This document shows positions 52,844 through 62,591 of a stretch of 64,000 nucleotides of DNA, piece after piece. The translations under genes were made by a program, and so were the position numbers. This DNA comes from Sphingomonas bisphenolicum (GTDB lineage: Bacteria > Pseudomonadota > Alphaproteobacteria > Sphingomonadales > Sphingomonadaceae), in the NCBI RefSeq assembly GCF_024349785.1, contig NZ_AP018821.1:1-64000 (forward strand). The letters are read 5' to 3'. How positions within the stretch are numbered: the stretch's first letter is position 1; every line of letters starts with the position of its first letter. The notes under the pieces are model-generated. The model had not been told where the DNA came from and searched no databases. It saw only the letters and a list, made by a program, of their open reading frames with translations.

Positions 52844-54349
52844 GTGCGAAATCCTGACAGGATCTTTGCCTCCCTATTAAGCACCGCCGCCGCCCTGGGT
52901 CTTGTCATCGGCCAGCCATCGTCGGCTGCAGCGCAATCGCCGCCCGCCGCATCGCCAGTCGTGCCGCGCCCAGGCGCGCCGCAAAGCTTTGCCGATCTCA
53001 CCGAAAGGCTGGCGCCCGCCGTCGTCAACATCTCGACCCGCCAGCGCGTGCAGATGCCGAGCTTCAGCCCCTTTGCCGGCACGCCCTTCGAGCGCTTCTT
53101 CGGCGGTCCCACCGGACCGCGCACCCGCGAGGCCCAGTCGCTCGGCTCAGGCTTCATCCTGTCCGCCGACGGCTACATCGTCACCAACAACCACGTCATC
53201 ACCGCCGACGGGCAGGGCAAGGTCGAGACGATCACCGTCACCCTGCACAATGGCGAGGAGTATCCGGCGACCCTCGTCGGTAGCGATCCCGCCTCGGACC
53301 TGGCGGTCCTCAAGATCACGTCGCGCAAACCGCTGCCCTTCGTGAACTTCGGCGATTCCACGCGCGTCAGGGTTGGCGACTGGGTGCTCGCGATCGGCAA
53401 TCCTTTCGGCTTGGGCGGCACGGTCACGGCCGGTATCGTCTCGGCGGTCTACCGCAATACCGGTACAGGGCGCGCCTATGACCGCTATCTGCAGACCGAC
53501 GCCTCGATCAACCGCGGCAATTCGGGCGGACCGATGTTCGACAGCAGCGGGCGGGTCATCGGCATCAACAATGCGATCTTCTCGCCAACGGGCGGAAATG
53601 TCGGGATCGGCTTTGCCATCCCCGCGGAGATCGCCGCGCCGATCGTCGAAAAGCTCATGGCCGGCAAGGCCATCGAACGCGGTTATCTGGGCGTGACCAT
53701 ACAGCCGATGACCGAAGACCTCGCGTCATCGCTCGGCGTTCCGCGAGACCGCGGCGAGTTCGTCCAGAGCGTGGAGCCCGGCGGGCCGGCGGCACAGGCC
53801 GGCATCCGCGCCGGCGACGTTATCCTGCGGGTCGACGGCAAGGACGTCACCCCAAGCCAAAGCCTGTCGTTCCTGGTCGCGAGCGTCGAACCTGGCCGCA
53901 AGGTCGCAGTCGAACTCATGCGCGGCAACCAGCGCATGACCGTGACTGCCACGCCGGTGCTTCGTCCCAGCGAGGACAAGCTCGCCCGGCAGGGTTTTGG
54001 CCGCGATGACCGTCGTTTCGACGATTTCGACAAGGATCGCGCGTCACCCAGCGAAAAGACACTCGGGCTTGCCGTCGAACCGCTGACCCCAAGCATCGCG
54101 CGTCAACTCGGTGCGAGCGACGTCTCCCAGGGTCTCGTCATCAGCAGCGTCGAGGGCAATTCCGATGCGGCGCGCAAGGGCCTCAGCCGCGGCGACATCA
54201 TCCTGTCGGCTAACAACCGGCCGGTGGCGAGCGCCGTTGATCTCGAGGCCGCGATCCGGCAGGCCAGGACGGCGGGACGATCGGCTATCCTCCTACGGGT
54301 CAAGGGGCGCGGCGAAGCGCCGGCCTATGTGCCGGTACGGCTGCGATAG
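52844..54349 (+). CDS. degP: DegP/HtrA-family periplasmic serine protease
   Basis: About 501 residues. Signal peptide ASLLSTAAALGLVIGQPSSAAAQ after a GTG start with AGGAG upstream. Catalytic triad: His in VTNNHVIT, Asp in PASDLAVLKI, Ser in NRGNSGGPMF. Two PDZ domains follow (RGYLGVTIQPMTEDLASSLGV ... AGDVILRVDGKDV and TLGLAVEPLTPSIARQLGA ... GLSRGDIILSANNRPV). It degrades misfolded envelope proteins. A strong hairpin follows the stop. Confidence 0.93.
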   Translation: MRNPDRIFASLLSTAAALGLVIGQPSSAAAQSPPAASPVVPRPGAPQSFADLTERLAPAVVNISTRQRVQMPSFSPFAGTPFERFFGGPTGPRTREAQSLGSGFILSADGYIVTNNHVITADGQGKVETITVTLHNGEEYPATLVGSDPASDLAVLKITSRKPLPFVNFGDSTRVRVGDWVLAIGNPFGLGGTVTAGIVSAVYRNTGTGRAYDRYLQTDASINRGNSGGPMFDSSGRVIGINNAIFSPTGGNVGIGFAIPAEIAAPIVEKLMAGKAIERGYLGVTIQPMTEDLASSLGVPRDRGEFVQSVEPGGPAAQAGIRAGDVILRVDGKDVTPSQSLSFLVASVEPGRKVAVELMRGNQRMTVTATPVLRPSEDKLARQGFGRDDRRFDDFDKDRASPSEKTLGLAVEPLTPSIARQLGASDVSQGLVISSVEGNSDAARKGLSRGDIILSANNRPVASAVDLEAAIRQARTAGRSAILLRVKGRGEAPAYVPVRLR

Positions 54350-54360
54350 GGCGGCACCAG

Positions 54361-54391
54361 GGCAGCGTCCTCGGCCGACGAGGGCGCTGCC
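54361..54391 (+). terminator. Strong hairpin after degP
   Basis: GGCAGCG-T-CCTCG pairs with CGAGG-G-CGCTGCC around GCCGA: 12 base pairs with one T-G mismatch position. It begins 11 bp after the degP stop codon. A short TTCCT follows rather than a long T-run, so termination may be partial. Confidence 0.55.
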
Positions 54392-54604
54392 TTCCTGGCA
54401 GCATCGTCGAGACGGGGAGGCTAGACGGCAACGTGTGGCCAGCGCGTAACTGATCTTATGATGTTTCATACATCACAATTCAATCTTACGAAATGACAGC
54501 CAATGTGCTAAGATTCGCCGCATCGGAACAACGGCGGGGTGTTCAGGCAGTCGATCGAGACGCTTGCGAGCGGAGCGGTTGGCGCTGACACATAAGCGGG
54601 AGAC

Positions 54605-54805
54605 ATGATGACGGCGCGGACAGTTCGAGAATTCCTTCTCCTTCACAACCAGCGATTGTACGATTTTCTCTGCCAAGGCTTGGCCGACCGGTCGCTTGGC
54701 TCGCAGGACTTGGCTCAGCTTTCCGCAATCCATCTGGCGAACCGCCGCGAGATTGCGCGGTGGGATCGCGATTTGTCGTGCGGCACCGCGACTAGCTGCG
54801 CGTAG
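54605..54805 (+). CDS. Small hypothetical protein, 66 aa
   Basis: Reads MMTARTVREFLLLHNQRLYDFLCQGLADRSLGSQDLAQLSAIHLANRREIARW. It is soluble and helical, with GGGAGA just upstream of the double ATG. It ends 13 bp before the DUF1275 gene on the same strand, suggesting one transcript. No family recognised. Confidence 0.45.
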   Translation: MMTARTVREFLLLHNQRLYDFLCQGLADRSLGSQDLAQLSAIHLANRREIARWDRDLSCGTATSCA

Positions 54806-54818
54806 GGACGCGCCGCCG

Positions 54819-55484
54819 ATGAACCGCTATGAGCGAAGCGTCTGGGGTCTCGCCGCCTGTTTTTCCGCGCTCGCCGGCTTTGTCGACGCGCTCGGCTTCC
54901 TGTATCTCGGCGGCTTCTTCGTCTCCTTCATGAGCGGCAACTCCACGCGGCTTGCCGTCGGGTTGAGCGAGCATGTCGCAGACGCCCTGACCGCCGGCGG
55001 GCTGATCGCATCCTTCGTCGTGGGCGTCATGCTCGGCTCACTGTGCGGACGAACCATCAGGCGCGCCCGCCATGGTGCGCTCATGTATCTCATCGCGGCC
55101 ATGCTGACTGCCGCTTCTTTGCTTGCGGCGGCCGACGCGACCTGGGCCGCGGCTGCGGTGCTCGCCATGGCAATGGGCGCAGAAAATGCCCTGTTCGAAC
55201 ATGATGGCGAGGTACAGATCGGCCTCACCTACATGACCGGTACGCTCGTGAAGCTGGGCCAGCGCCTGTTGTCCGCGCTTATGGGCGGCGACCGGTTCGG
55301 ATGGGTTCCCTATCTCTTGCTATGGCTTGGCCTCCTGGCGGGCGCAGTGCTGGGCGCCATGCTGTTCGGCCTCATCGGCCACCAGGCCATCTGGGTTGCC
55401 GCCGCTTCGGCCTTGCTGCTTGGCATCGCTCTCCATCGCCGCGACGTGAACCTGACACCCTCGGCGAAGGCGCCGCGCCCATGA
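54819..55484 (+). CDS. DUF1275 (YoaK-like) membrane protein
   Basis: 221 residues with about six hydrophobic helices and the family motif GFVDALGFLYLGGFFVSFMSGNSTRLAVGL, plus YMTGTLVKLGQRL. DUF1275 proteins are uncharacterised inner-membrane proteins. Its stop overlaps the start of the spermidine-synthase-like gene (ATGA), so the pair is translationally coupled. Confidence 0.88.
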   Translation: MNRYERSVWGLAACFSALAGFVDALGFLYLGGFFVSFMSGNSTRLAVGLSEHVADALTAGGLIASFVVGVMLGSLCGRTIRRARHGALMYLIAAMLTAASLLAAADATWAAAAVLAMAMGAENALFEHDGEVQIGLTYMTGTLVKLGQRLLSALMGGDRFGWVPYLLLWLGLLAGAVLGAMLFGLIGHQAIWVAAASALLLGIALHRRDVNLTPSAKAPRP

Positions 55485-56380
55485 CCGACGGGGGCGGGGT
55501 AGGGCCGTCGATCGATCTCGAGCTGTTTCACGACATGGTCTTCGATCTGCGGTTCGATCGGCCTGCGCCAGGCAGCAATCTCGAGGGCCGCTTCCAGCGC
55601 GCAGGGAACATCCCGATCGCGCTCGACGCGCCTTTTGGCGAGACGGGGCCGATGCTGTTCCGGTTCGGTGACATGTTGTCGCTCCTCTTCGACTGGACCA
55701 CGGTCCAGAGCGGCATGCGGATCAGCGATCCCGACCATCTCCTGTTCGACTATACGCGCATGATGATGGGCTTCCGCCTGTTCCGTCCCGCGCCGCGAAA
55801 GATCGAAATGATTGGCCTGGGTGGCGGATCGCTCGCCAAGGCCTGCTATCGCTGCCTGCCCCAGTGCGACATCACCGTGGTCGAGATCGATCCCGCAGTC
55901 ATCGACCTGCGCGAGCAGTTCCACATTCCGCCCGACGACGACCGGTTCCGCGTGATCTGCGCTGATGGCCTGGACTATATCCTCAGCGCCCCCGGCGCGC
56001 CCGACATCCTCATTCTCGACGGCTTTGACAGCCGGGGCCTTCCCCCGGCGCTGAGCGAGCGGTCCTTCTACGACAGCTGCCGAGATCGCCTCGGCAGAAA
56101 CGGACTGCTGGTGGCCAATCTGTGCGACAATGCCATGGCCTTTACCACGCTCGAACGCCGTATCGGGGCCAGCTTCGAGAACCGCACGATCGTCGTTCCG
56201 GCCGAAAATGGCGGGAACCGTGTCGTCTTCGCGAGCATCGACCCCGCGTTTCCGCCCGCGCGTCAGACCGTTCGCGGCCATCTGCCCGATACGGATGTCG
56301 TCGATTACGATGCCAAGGCTCGCAGGATCGTACGCGCTCTGGCGCGCGCCTCGCTCGAGGTGCCCGGTACCGAACATTGA
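55481..56380 (+). CDS. Spermidine-synthase-like methyltransferase-fold protein
   Basis: 299 residues with a Rossmann core: KIEMIGLGGGSLAKACYRCLPQCDITVVEIDPAVIDLREQFHIPPDDDRFRVICADGLDYIL and DILILDGFDSRG. This resembles SpeE-type proteins (GGGxG then ExDxxVxxxAR), but the N-terminal tetramerisation part is short. The reaction is not fixed. Known relatives include fused DUF1275-independent 'fused MFS/spermidine synthase' proteins. Here it is coupled to a membrane-protein gene by a 4-bp overlap. Confidence 0.78.
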   Translation: MTDGGGVGPSIDLELFHDMVFDLRFDRPAPGSNLEGRFQRAGNIPIALDAPFGETGPMLFRFGDMLSLLFDWTTVQSGMRISDPDHLLFDYTRMMMGFRLFRPAPRKIEMIGLGGGSLAKACYRCLPQCDITVVEIDPAVIDLREQFHIPPDDDRFRVICADGLDYILSAPGAPDILILDGFDSRGLPPALSERSFYDSCRDRLGRNGLLVANLCDNAMAFTTLERRIGASFENRTIVVPAENGGNRVVFASIDPAFPPARQTVRGHLPDTDVVDYDAKARRIVRALARASLEVPGTEH

Positions 56381-56464
56381 CACGGGTTGATCGGACTTTT
56401 GCGGCCAGCGTCTGATCCCAAGGAGAAGGAAAGGGGGAACAGGACGGTAAGCAAGGAGGATATC

Positions 56465-57316
56465 ATGCCGCTCACAGCCCTCAGACCGTCCCAGGAACTC
56501 ATCGATCTCGTTGGCGCCCTGGGGGGCACATGGAGCGGCAATGTCGCCATGTGTCGATGCCCAGCCCATGCCGACAGCGACCCCAGCCTTTCGATCCGCC
56601 AGGGCGACCGCGGTATCCTCGTGACCTGCTTTGCCGGCTGCGCCCGCGAAGACGTGCTGCGTGAGCTTCGGCGCGTGCGAGCGGGCCGACATTTTCCTGC
56701 ACCCAGCAGCGCCGAAGGGCGGGGAAGGGGCGATCCACAGCGCGTCTGGGACCAGGGCACCGAGATCATCGGTACGCTTGGGGAAACCTACCTGCGCGGG
56801 CGCCACCTCGTGCCGCTCGTCCAGGGCCTGCGGTTCCATCCACGTTGTCCCTATCTTCCCAAGCCGCGAACGCAGTTTCTTCCCGCCTTGCTGGTCCCCG
56901 TCCAGGAAGGTCAGCGCCTGACCGCCATCCAGCGCATCTTCCTGGACCCTGATGGCCGCTATACGCGCAAGGTCATGCTGGGCACGCCGGGGCGCGGGGC
57001 GTGGCAAGGCGCGCGTCCCGCGGATATCCTCGCCATTGCAGAGGGTTTCGAGACCGCGCGGGCCTTCACCCTGCTGCGCGGCATTCCGTGCTGGGCCAGC
57101 CTGGGTGCCCGAAGGCTTCACCAGCTTCAGATACCCGCTTCAGTGACGCGGCTCTTCGTGGCGGGTGACAATGATCCCGAAGGCCAGCGTGCCATGGCGC
57201 AGGCGATGGAATGCTATGCGCGCCCCGATCTTGACCTCGTGGAAGCGCTGCCGCCCGCTCCCTTCAAGGATTGGGCGCGGGTGCTCGAAGCCGAGGTCCA
57301 AGCCGGTCGGCGCTGA
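56465..57316 (+). CDS. Toprim-domain protein, primase-like
   Basis: 283 residues. N-terminal zinc-finger-like segment MCRCPAHADSDPSLSIRQGDRGILVTCFAGC, then a Toprim domain with the Glu in ILAIAEGFETARAF and the DxD-type LFVAGDNDPEGQRAM. This is the plan of plasmid and phage primase/helicase-associated Toprim proteins (DUF7146-like). AAGGAGG supports the ATG at 56465. It probably serves plasmid or mobile-element replication or transfer; no helicase gene is adjacent. Confidence 0.82.
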   Translation: MPLTALRPSQELIDLVGALGGTWSGNVAMCRCPAHADSDPSLSIRQGDRGILVTCFAGCAREDVLRELRRVRAGRHFPAPSSAEGRGRGDPQRVWDQGTEIIGTLGETYLRGRHLVPLVQGLRFHPRCPYLPKPRTQFLPALLVPVQEGQRLTAIQRIFLDPDGRYTRKVMLGTPGRGAWQGARPADILAIAEGFETARAFTLLRGIPCWASLGARRLHQLQIPASVTRLFVAGDNDPEGQRAMAQAMECYARPDLDLVEALPPAPFKDWARVLEAEVQAGRR

Positions 57317-57457
57317 ACTTTGCGCATTGCGCAGGATTGGGTTCCCGGGGCCGCGCCATCCCCCGCTTTTGTGCGACGGCCGGAAACCATTTTGCGATGA
57401 CCTGCGTTTATACCTGTCACGCGTAGCAATTTTTCCGCCTTCGGGGGCTATCTTCTC

Positions 57458-59137
57458 ATGTCCAATGTGGTGCCTTTCGGGGCCACGTCGTCTGTCCATC
57501 GCCCGCTCGAGCAGGCGAGCGGACCATTCGCCGACATCGACCTCATCCACTCGATCAGCGTGGCGCTGATCGGCGAGCAGGACCGCGTCGAGCTCTATGG
57601 CAAGATCGTGGACGCGGCGATCACGATCGCCCAGTCGCAGTTCGGTACGATGCAGCTCGTCGTGCCAGGCTGCGATGTCTCGGGCCATGCGGGCTGCCTC
57701 CAGCTTCTCTGCTCGCGGGGCCTGCCGCCCGAGGCGGTGCAGTTCTGGCAGATCGTCAGCCCCGCGGCTCACAGCAGTTGCACGAAGGCGCTCAAGACCG
57801 GCAGCCGCGCGATCATTCCCGATTATGAGGAATGGGACGAGATCGCGGGCACCGAGGATCTCGAGGCGTTCCGCCGCACCGGCATCCGATCCGCGCAGAC
57901 CACGCCGCTTCTCGCGCGCGACGGACGCCTGCTCGGGATGATCTCGACCCATTGGACCGAGCCGCACGAGCCCTCGCCGCGCGACCTCCGGCTCCTCGAC
58001 ATCCTCGCCCGCCAGGCAGCCGATCTTCTCGAACGGACGATTGCCGACGAAGCGCTGCGCGAACGCAAGGAGGAACTCGACCGGACCTGCGCGGCGCTGC
58101 GCGAATCCGAGCAACTCCAGAAGATGCTGACCGGCGAGCTCAGCCACCGCGTCAAGAACATGCTCGCAACCGTCCAGGCAATCTCGACACAGACCCTGCG
58201 CAACTGCAGCGATCCCGCCGAGTTCGTCGAGAGCTTTTCGGGCCGCATCCAGTCGATGGCCCGGGTCCACTCGCAGCTCAGCACCACGGACTGGAAAGGT
58301 ACGCAGCTGCGCGCCGTCGTTGAAGACCAGATGAAACTCGGCCATATCGACGAGCCGCGGATTGCCGCGTCAGGCCCCGACATCCATCTCGATGCCAATG
58401 CCGTGCCGAAGATGGCGATGATCCTGCACGAGCTCGGCACCAACGCGCGCAAATACGGCGCTCTCTCTCGTGCTGGCGGCACGGTCGACATCCGCTGGAC
58501 GGTGCGGCCGGAACAGCTCGCGCTTAGCTGGATCGAGCGCGGTGGTCCCAGGGTCCAGGTGCCCCTCCGCCGCGGGTTTGGATCGCGGCTGATCGAAGCG
58601 ACCGTTCGCGGCGTTCACGGCAATGCCGATATGAGCCTCGAGGCCGAGGGCGTACGCTGGGAGATCCAGTTTCCGCTACCGGACGACGAGGACTCAGTTG
58701 AAGAGGCTGGCAAACGGCGGCCGGGGCAGGGTTCGCTCGCCGAGCAGGCCGGCCTTGGGCCATCGCGCGAACCGGCATGGCGCAATCTTGCAGGCAAGCA
58801 CGTGCTTGTCGTCGAGGACGAGCCGCTCCTGGCCCTCGATCTCGTCGGCCAGCTCGAGGACGCAGGCACCATCATCGTCGGACCCGCCGCCGATCCGCGC
58901 GCGGCGCTCGACCTCATCGCGCACCATCGGATCGACGTCGCCCTACTCGACGCCAATCTTTCGGGTGAACCGGTCGACGATATCGCGCATGCGCTCGCCG
59001 CGCGGTCCATCCCCTTCCTGTTCATGAGCGGCTATGGGCGCGAGAACCTGCCCCCGGCTTTTCCGCATATCGAACTGCTCTCCAAGCCGTTCGACGCGCG
59101 GCAGCTTCTCACGCTTGCCGACAGGATGCTTGCCTGA
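57458..59137 (+). CDS. Hybrid HWE-family histidine kinase with GAF and C-terminal receiver
   Basis: 559 residues. GAF domain at about 40-195 (DLIHSISVALIGEQDRVELYGKIVDAAITIAQSQFGTMQLV). HWE kinase core with phospho-His in GELSHRVKNMLATVQAISTQTLR, N-box ILHELGTNARKYGALS and G-box GFGSRLIEATVRG. The C-terminal receiver reads HVLVVEDEPLLALDLVGQL, VALLDANLSGE, FLFMSGYG and SKPFDARQL. Cytoplasmic. HWE kinases often feed the alphaproteobacterial general stress response; no PhyR or EcfG gene is nearby. Confidence 0.9.
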   Translation: MSNVVPFGATSSVHRPLEQASGPFADIDLIHSISVALIGEQDRVELYGKIVDAAITIAQSQFGTMQLVVPGCDVSGHAGCLQLLCSRGLPPEAVQFWQIVSPAAHSSCTKALKTGSRAIIPDYEEWDEIAGTEDLEAFRRTGIRSAQTTPLLARDGRLLGMISTHWTEPHEPSPRDLRLLDILARQAADLLERTIADEALRERKEELDRTCAALRESEQLQKMLTGELSHRVKNMLATVQAISTQTLRNCSDPAEFVESFSGRIQSMARVHSQLSTTDWKGTQLRAVVEDQMKLGHIDEPRIAASGPDIHLDANAVPKMAMILHELGTNARKYGALSRAGGTVDIRWTVRPEQLALSWIERGGPRVQVPLRRGFGSRLIEATVRGVHGNADMSLEAEGVRWEIQFPLPDDEDSVEEAGKRRPGQGSLAEQAGLGPSREPAWRNLAGKHVLVVEDEPLLALDLVGQLEDAGTIIVGPAADPRAALDLIAHHRIDVALLDANLSGEPVDDIAHALAARSIPFLFMSGYGRENLPPAFPHIELLSKPFDARQLLTLADRMLA

Positions 59138-59168
59138 CCGATTGGGGGTAGGCGCGCCGTGCTGGCTT

Positions 59169-59654
59169 CTAGCGCTTAGGGACGTCCGGGGCCGGCTTGG
59201 CGGCCGCTATGCCAAGTTTCCGGCGGCCCTTGCCACTTGCCTTAGCGGCCGGTGCCGGTTCACCGGGCTTGCGGCCAAGGCCATTTGCCTTGGCAAGTGT
59301 GCTGCGGCGCTCCCTGTAGCTCGGCGCCACCATGGGATAGTCTTTGGGCAGACCCCATTTCGCGCGATAGGCATCGGGCGACAGGCCATAATGGGTCGCT
59401 AGGTGGCGCTTGAGCATCTTCATCTTCTTGCCGTCTTCCAGGCACACCAGATAGTCCGGCTTGACCGAATGGCGGATCGACACTGCCGGACGAAGCTCTT
59501 CCGGTTGGGGCTCTGGGGCCGGCGCCACCGCCTGGTTCAACGCGCCATAGACGCCCTCGATCAGCGCCGGCAGGTCGGCCGCCGGCACGGCATTGTTCGA
59601 GACATGAGCCGCAACGATATCGACGGTGAGTGTGACAAGAAGATCTTGGGCCAA
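59169..59654 (-). CDS. mucR: MucR/Ros-family zinc-finger regulator
   Basis: 161 residues with the MucR/Ros core SVKPDYLVCLEDGKKMKMLKRHLATHYGLSPDAYRAKWGLPKDYPMVAPSYRERRSTLAKANGLG, including the Cys and His ligands, and a basic Ala-rich tail. MucR proteins act as H-NS-like silencers of AT-rich and acquired DNA in alphaproteobacteria. The start is TTG with AGGGAGA upstream. Its presence here fits a large accessory replicon. Confidence 0.9.
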   Translation of the reverse strand: MAQDLLVTLTVDIVAAHVSNNAVPAADLPALIEGVYGALNQAVAPAPEPQPEELRPAVSIRHSVKPDYLVCLEDGKKMKMLKRHLATHYGLSPDAYRAKWGLPKDYPMVAPSYRERRSTLAKANGLGRKPGEPAPAAKASGKGRRKLGIAAAKPAPDVPKR

Positions 59655-59970
59655 TCTGGTCTCCCTTTCTCGGGAATGGTCGTCAGCGCTGTAGTCCGCT
59701 GATCGCCGTCTTCATATTGCGGATCGCGATGCCTGCAAGCAGGATCACTCGGAGGCGTCACTGGAAGGGAGCGCAACGACCCATCTGGCGCGGACCAGCC
59801 GACTGACCAGCACCAGCATGCTAGCGTGAGCCCCGAGGGCGGAGAGCGACCAACGCACGAACCCGCTCCGCGGGAGTGTCGCTTGGGGTGACGTAGTGTA
59901 GTATTTGTGAGGCTTTCGGCGGGGCGGCGCCCGCCGACGGTGGAGTTCCTTCAACGGAGAGGAACTTACC
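59655..59970. other. Intergenic stretch with the probable left border of the IS91-like element
   Basis: 316 bases between mucR and the divergent integrase gene. No gene is seen. It contains GC-rich inverted words (GGCGGGGCGGCGCCCGCC near 59920) that may be the element's end or a regulatory hairpin, and ends with a GGAGAGGAAC ribosome-binding region for the integrase. The exact element end cannot be set from one copy. Confidence 0.4.
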
Positions 59971-60876
59971 ATGGATGCTATCACGACCGCTGCCCCGACC
60001 CATTCGCTGCGTGAGCGGATGTTGCAGGACATGACGATGCGTGGCTTCGGGACGCACACGCAGAAGGACTATATCCGGCATGTCCGGAGTTTCGCCGCGT
60101 TCCTGGGCCGTCCGCCGGATACGGCCACAATGGAAGACCTGCGGCGTTATCAGGTTGACCAGCACGAGCATGCCGTGGGGCCGGCCACGATCAATGGCGC
60201 GGTATCGGCACTGCGGTTCCTGTTCGGGATAACGCTCCGGCGGCCGGAGATGGCGCTAGCGCTCGTCGTTGTTCGCTTCACACCCAAGCTGCGGGTGGTT
60301 TTGAGTGTCGAGGAGACAGCGCGGCTGCTCGAGGCTGCGCCAGGCATCAAGTACAAGGCGGCACTCAGCGTGGCCTATGGCGCGGGCCTGCGGGTTTCGG
60401 AGGTTGCCCATCTCAAGGTCGATGACATCGACAGCACCCGGATGATGATCCGCGTCGAGCAGGGCAAGGGACGCAAGGACCGCAACGCGATGCTCTCACC
60501 GCACCTGCTGGACTTGCTCCGTCAATGGTGGCGCGAAGGCAAGCGGCGCGGAGTGATGCTACCTCATGGCTGGCTGTTCCCCGGCCGCAGCGGCACGGAT
60601 CCGATCTCGGCTCGTCAGTTGCACCGCGTCGTGCAGGAAGCGGCCGAGCGCGCCGAGATCCATAAGCGGGTAAGCCCGCATACACTGCGCCATTCGTTTG
60701 CCACCCACCTGCTCGAGCAAGGCGTCGATATCCGGGTCATCCAGGTGCTGCTGGGACACGTGAACATCAACACGACCGGCATCTATACCCAGGTCTCGAG
60801 CAAAACGATGCGGGCGGTGGCCAGCCCGCTCGACCAGATCGTGGCCGTGATGGAAGGCAGGGCACCTCCCGGTTGA
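59971..60876 (+). CDS. Tyrosine recombinase of the IS91-like element
   Basis: 301 residues of the XerC/integrase fold: N-terminal SAM-like domain (RMLQDMTMRGFGTHTQKDYIRHVRSFAAFLGRPPDTATMEDLRRYQVDQHE), Arg in YGAGLRVSEVAHL, Lys in EQGKGRKDRNAM, HTLRHSFATHLLEQG, LLGHVNINTTGIYTQV with the His and the nucleophilic Tyr. It starts ATG with GGAGAGG upstream and is joined to the transposase gene. Confidence 0.9.
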   Translation: MDAITTAAPTHSLRERMLQDMTMRGFGTHTQKDYIRHVRSFAAFLGRPPDTATMEDLRRYQVDQHEHAVGPATINGAVSALRFLFGITLRRPEMALALVVVRFTPKLRVVLSVEETARLLEAAPGIKYKAALSVAYGAGLRVSEVAHLKVDDIDSTRMMIRVEQGKGRKDRNAMLSPHLLDLLRQWWREGKRRGVMLPHGWLFPGRSGTDPISARQLHRVVQEAAERAEIHKRVSPHTLRHSFATHLLEQGVDIRVIQVLLGHVNINTTGIYTQVSSKTMRAVASPLDQIVAVMEGRAPPG

Positions 60877-60880
60877 GCCG

Positions 60881-62073
60881 GTGCGCACCTCACTCGAGGT
60901 CGCCGATATCTTCCGGAGCAGCGGGCCGGCCTATCGCGCGGCCCATGCCGGGCATCTCAGCCTCGGCCAGCTCAAGGTCATGACGGCCATCGAGAACTGC
61001 CGCACCGCCGCGCTGGGCGGTCACGTCGAGGCCTGCGACGACTGCGGGCACTGGCGGGTCGCCTACAACTCGTGTCGCAACCGACATTGTCCCAAATGCC
61101 AGGGCGCCGCAGCGCGCACCTGGCTGGCTGCGCGCGAGGCCGACCTGTTGCCGGTTGACTACTTCCACGTCGTGTTCACCCTGCCTAACGAGGTCGCAGA
61201 CATCGCCTGCCAGAACAAGGCGGTGGTCTATGACCTGCTGTTCCGCGCGGCCGCAGACACGATGCTGATCATCGCCGCCGATCCAGGCACCTTGGCGCGC
61301 TGATCGGCATCACCGCCGTGCTGCACACATGGGGATCGGCACTGACCCACCATCCGCACGTGCACATGATCGTGCCTGGCGGTGGCATCGCGCCCGACGG
61401 CACGCGCTGGATCTCGTCGCGCCCCGCATTCCTGCTGCCGGTGCGTGTGCTGGGCGCCTTGTTCCGCCGTCTGTTCCTCACTCGCTTGTTGGCATTGTTC
61501 GATGCCGGCAGGCTGGCCTTCTTCAGCACCTTGGCTGGCCTCGCGACACGCAAGGCCTTCCTGCGGCATCTCTCGCCGATCCGGAAGAAGCGCTGGGTGG
61601 TCTATGCCAAGCCGCCCTTCGCCGGGCCGCAGGCGGTGCTGGCCTATCTCTCGCGCTACACGCACCGCGTTGCCATCTCGAACCGGCGGCTCCTCGGCTT
61701 CGACGAGACCGGCGTGACGTTCCGCTACAAGGACTATCGCCGCCCTGCTGCTGAACGCCAACAGGTCATGACGCTGGCCACCGACGAGTTCGTCCGCCGC
61801 TTCCTGATCCACGTTCTGCCGCGCGGCTTCCACCGCATCCGGCATTACGGCCTGCTCGCCAGTTCGACCCACAAGGACACCATGGCGCTGGCCCGCAGAC
61901 TTCTGGGCGTTGCGGTACCGGTCGAAGAGCCCGAACCCGACGAACCTCTCGACCATCGCCCGCCATGCCCATGTTGCGGCGGGCACATGACCATCATCGA
62001 GGCCTTCGCCCGCTGGTGCCAGCCCCGCGCGCCACCATCATCGGCATCGCCAATCCGGGGGAATGCGCCATGA
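60881..62073 (+). pseudogene. IS91-family transposase, broken by a one-base shift
   Basis: First frame (60881-61303): zinc-binding N terminus EACDDCGHWRVAYNSCRNRHCPKCQG, then YFHVVFTLPNEVADIACQNK. Second frame resumes at about 61288 with HLGALIGITAVLHTWGSALTHHPHVHMIVPGGG, carrying the HUH motif, and YLSRYTHRVAISNRRL with a catalytic Tyr. It continues to FHRIRHYGLLAS and a C-terminal CPCCGG finger. Restoring one base near 61288 (DPG-HLGAL) joins them. Either the copy is dead or the shift is programmed; a sequencing error is possible. Confidence 0.85.
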
Positions 62074-62591
62074 TCCGGCATGGCTCAGGCTGCACGACGG
62101 TCGCGCCCATGGCGTCCTGGCCGATGAACCAGTGCATGCCCATTCCGGAATCAAGCCCAGCACAGGGCACACCGACCAGCAAAACCACCACCGTCCGCAC
62201 ACTGTCGCCGCACAAAGTCACGTTGATCCGGCCAGAACCGACACTTCCGGATCAGCATCGCTTATCCGTCCGAACCCCCCCAAAGCCGCTTTACCCATAG
62301 ACCAGCGCGTGGGCCCGCGGGTTCCTGCACTGGAGGCTTTCGTACGCAAGCGCCCGAAACCCTTCGCAGCTCGAGCCGTTCCACTTCCCGCGCCGACCGG
62401 CTGCTCTCGACGAAACCGGCCATTCCAGGCCCCTCGGGCAGGTCGGCGGCTTTGCGCCTCAATTGCGTTCCGGATAGCTGGTCAGCCATTCTAAAGCGGC
62501 CGGACGGTGAGGCATTGGTGAGATCGGGGGGAGCTAATTCCCCCCCCGGTCCGAATTATCTGACGAAGGAGGTCCTTCTGGCCACGCCCGC
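62074..62591. other. Intergenic stretch, probable IS91 tail
   Basis: 518 bases with no gene I can support between the transposase end and the convergent hydrolase gene. Open frames here are Arg/Pro-rich and look non-coding. The right border of the IS91-like element should fall in it. Confidence 0.4.

Larger units (their letters stand above)
59971..62073. mobile_element. IS91-like element: tyrosine recombinase plus HUH transposase (frameshifted)
   Basis: A tyrosine recombinase gene is followed within 5 bp by an IS91/Y-transposase gene in two frames, the gene pair found in a subset of IS91-family elements. The element probably extends some distance on both sides; borders given are those of the coding part. 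A second, diverged copy of the transposase 3' end lies inverted at 63665-64000. Confidence 0.8.

Noticed and set aside
55310..57121. 603-codon minus-strand open frame
   Set aside because: It spans parts of three genes with strong motifs on the plus strand (DUF1275, spermidine-synthase-like, Toprim).
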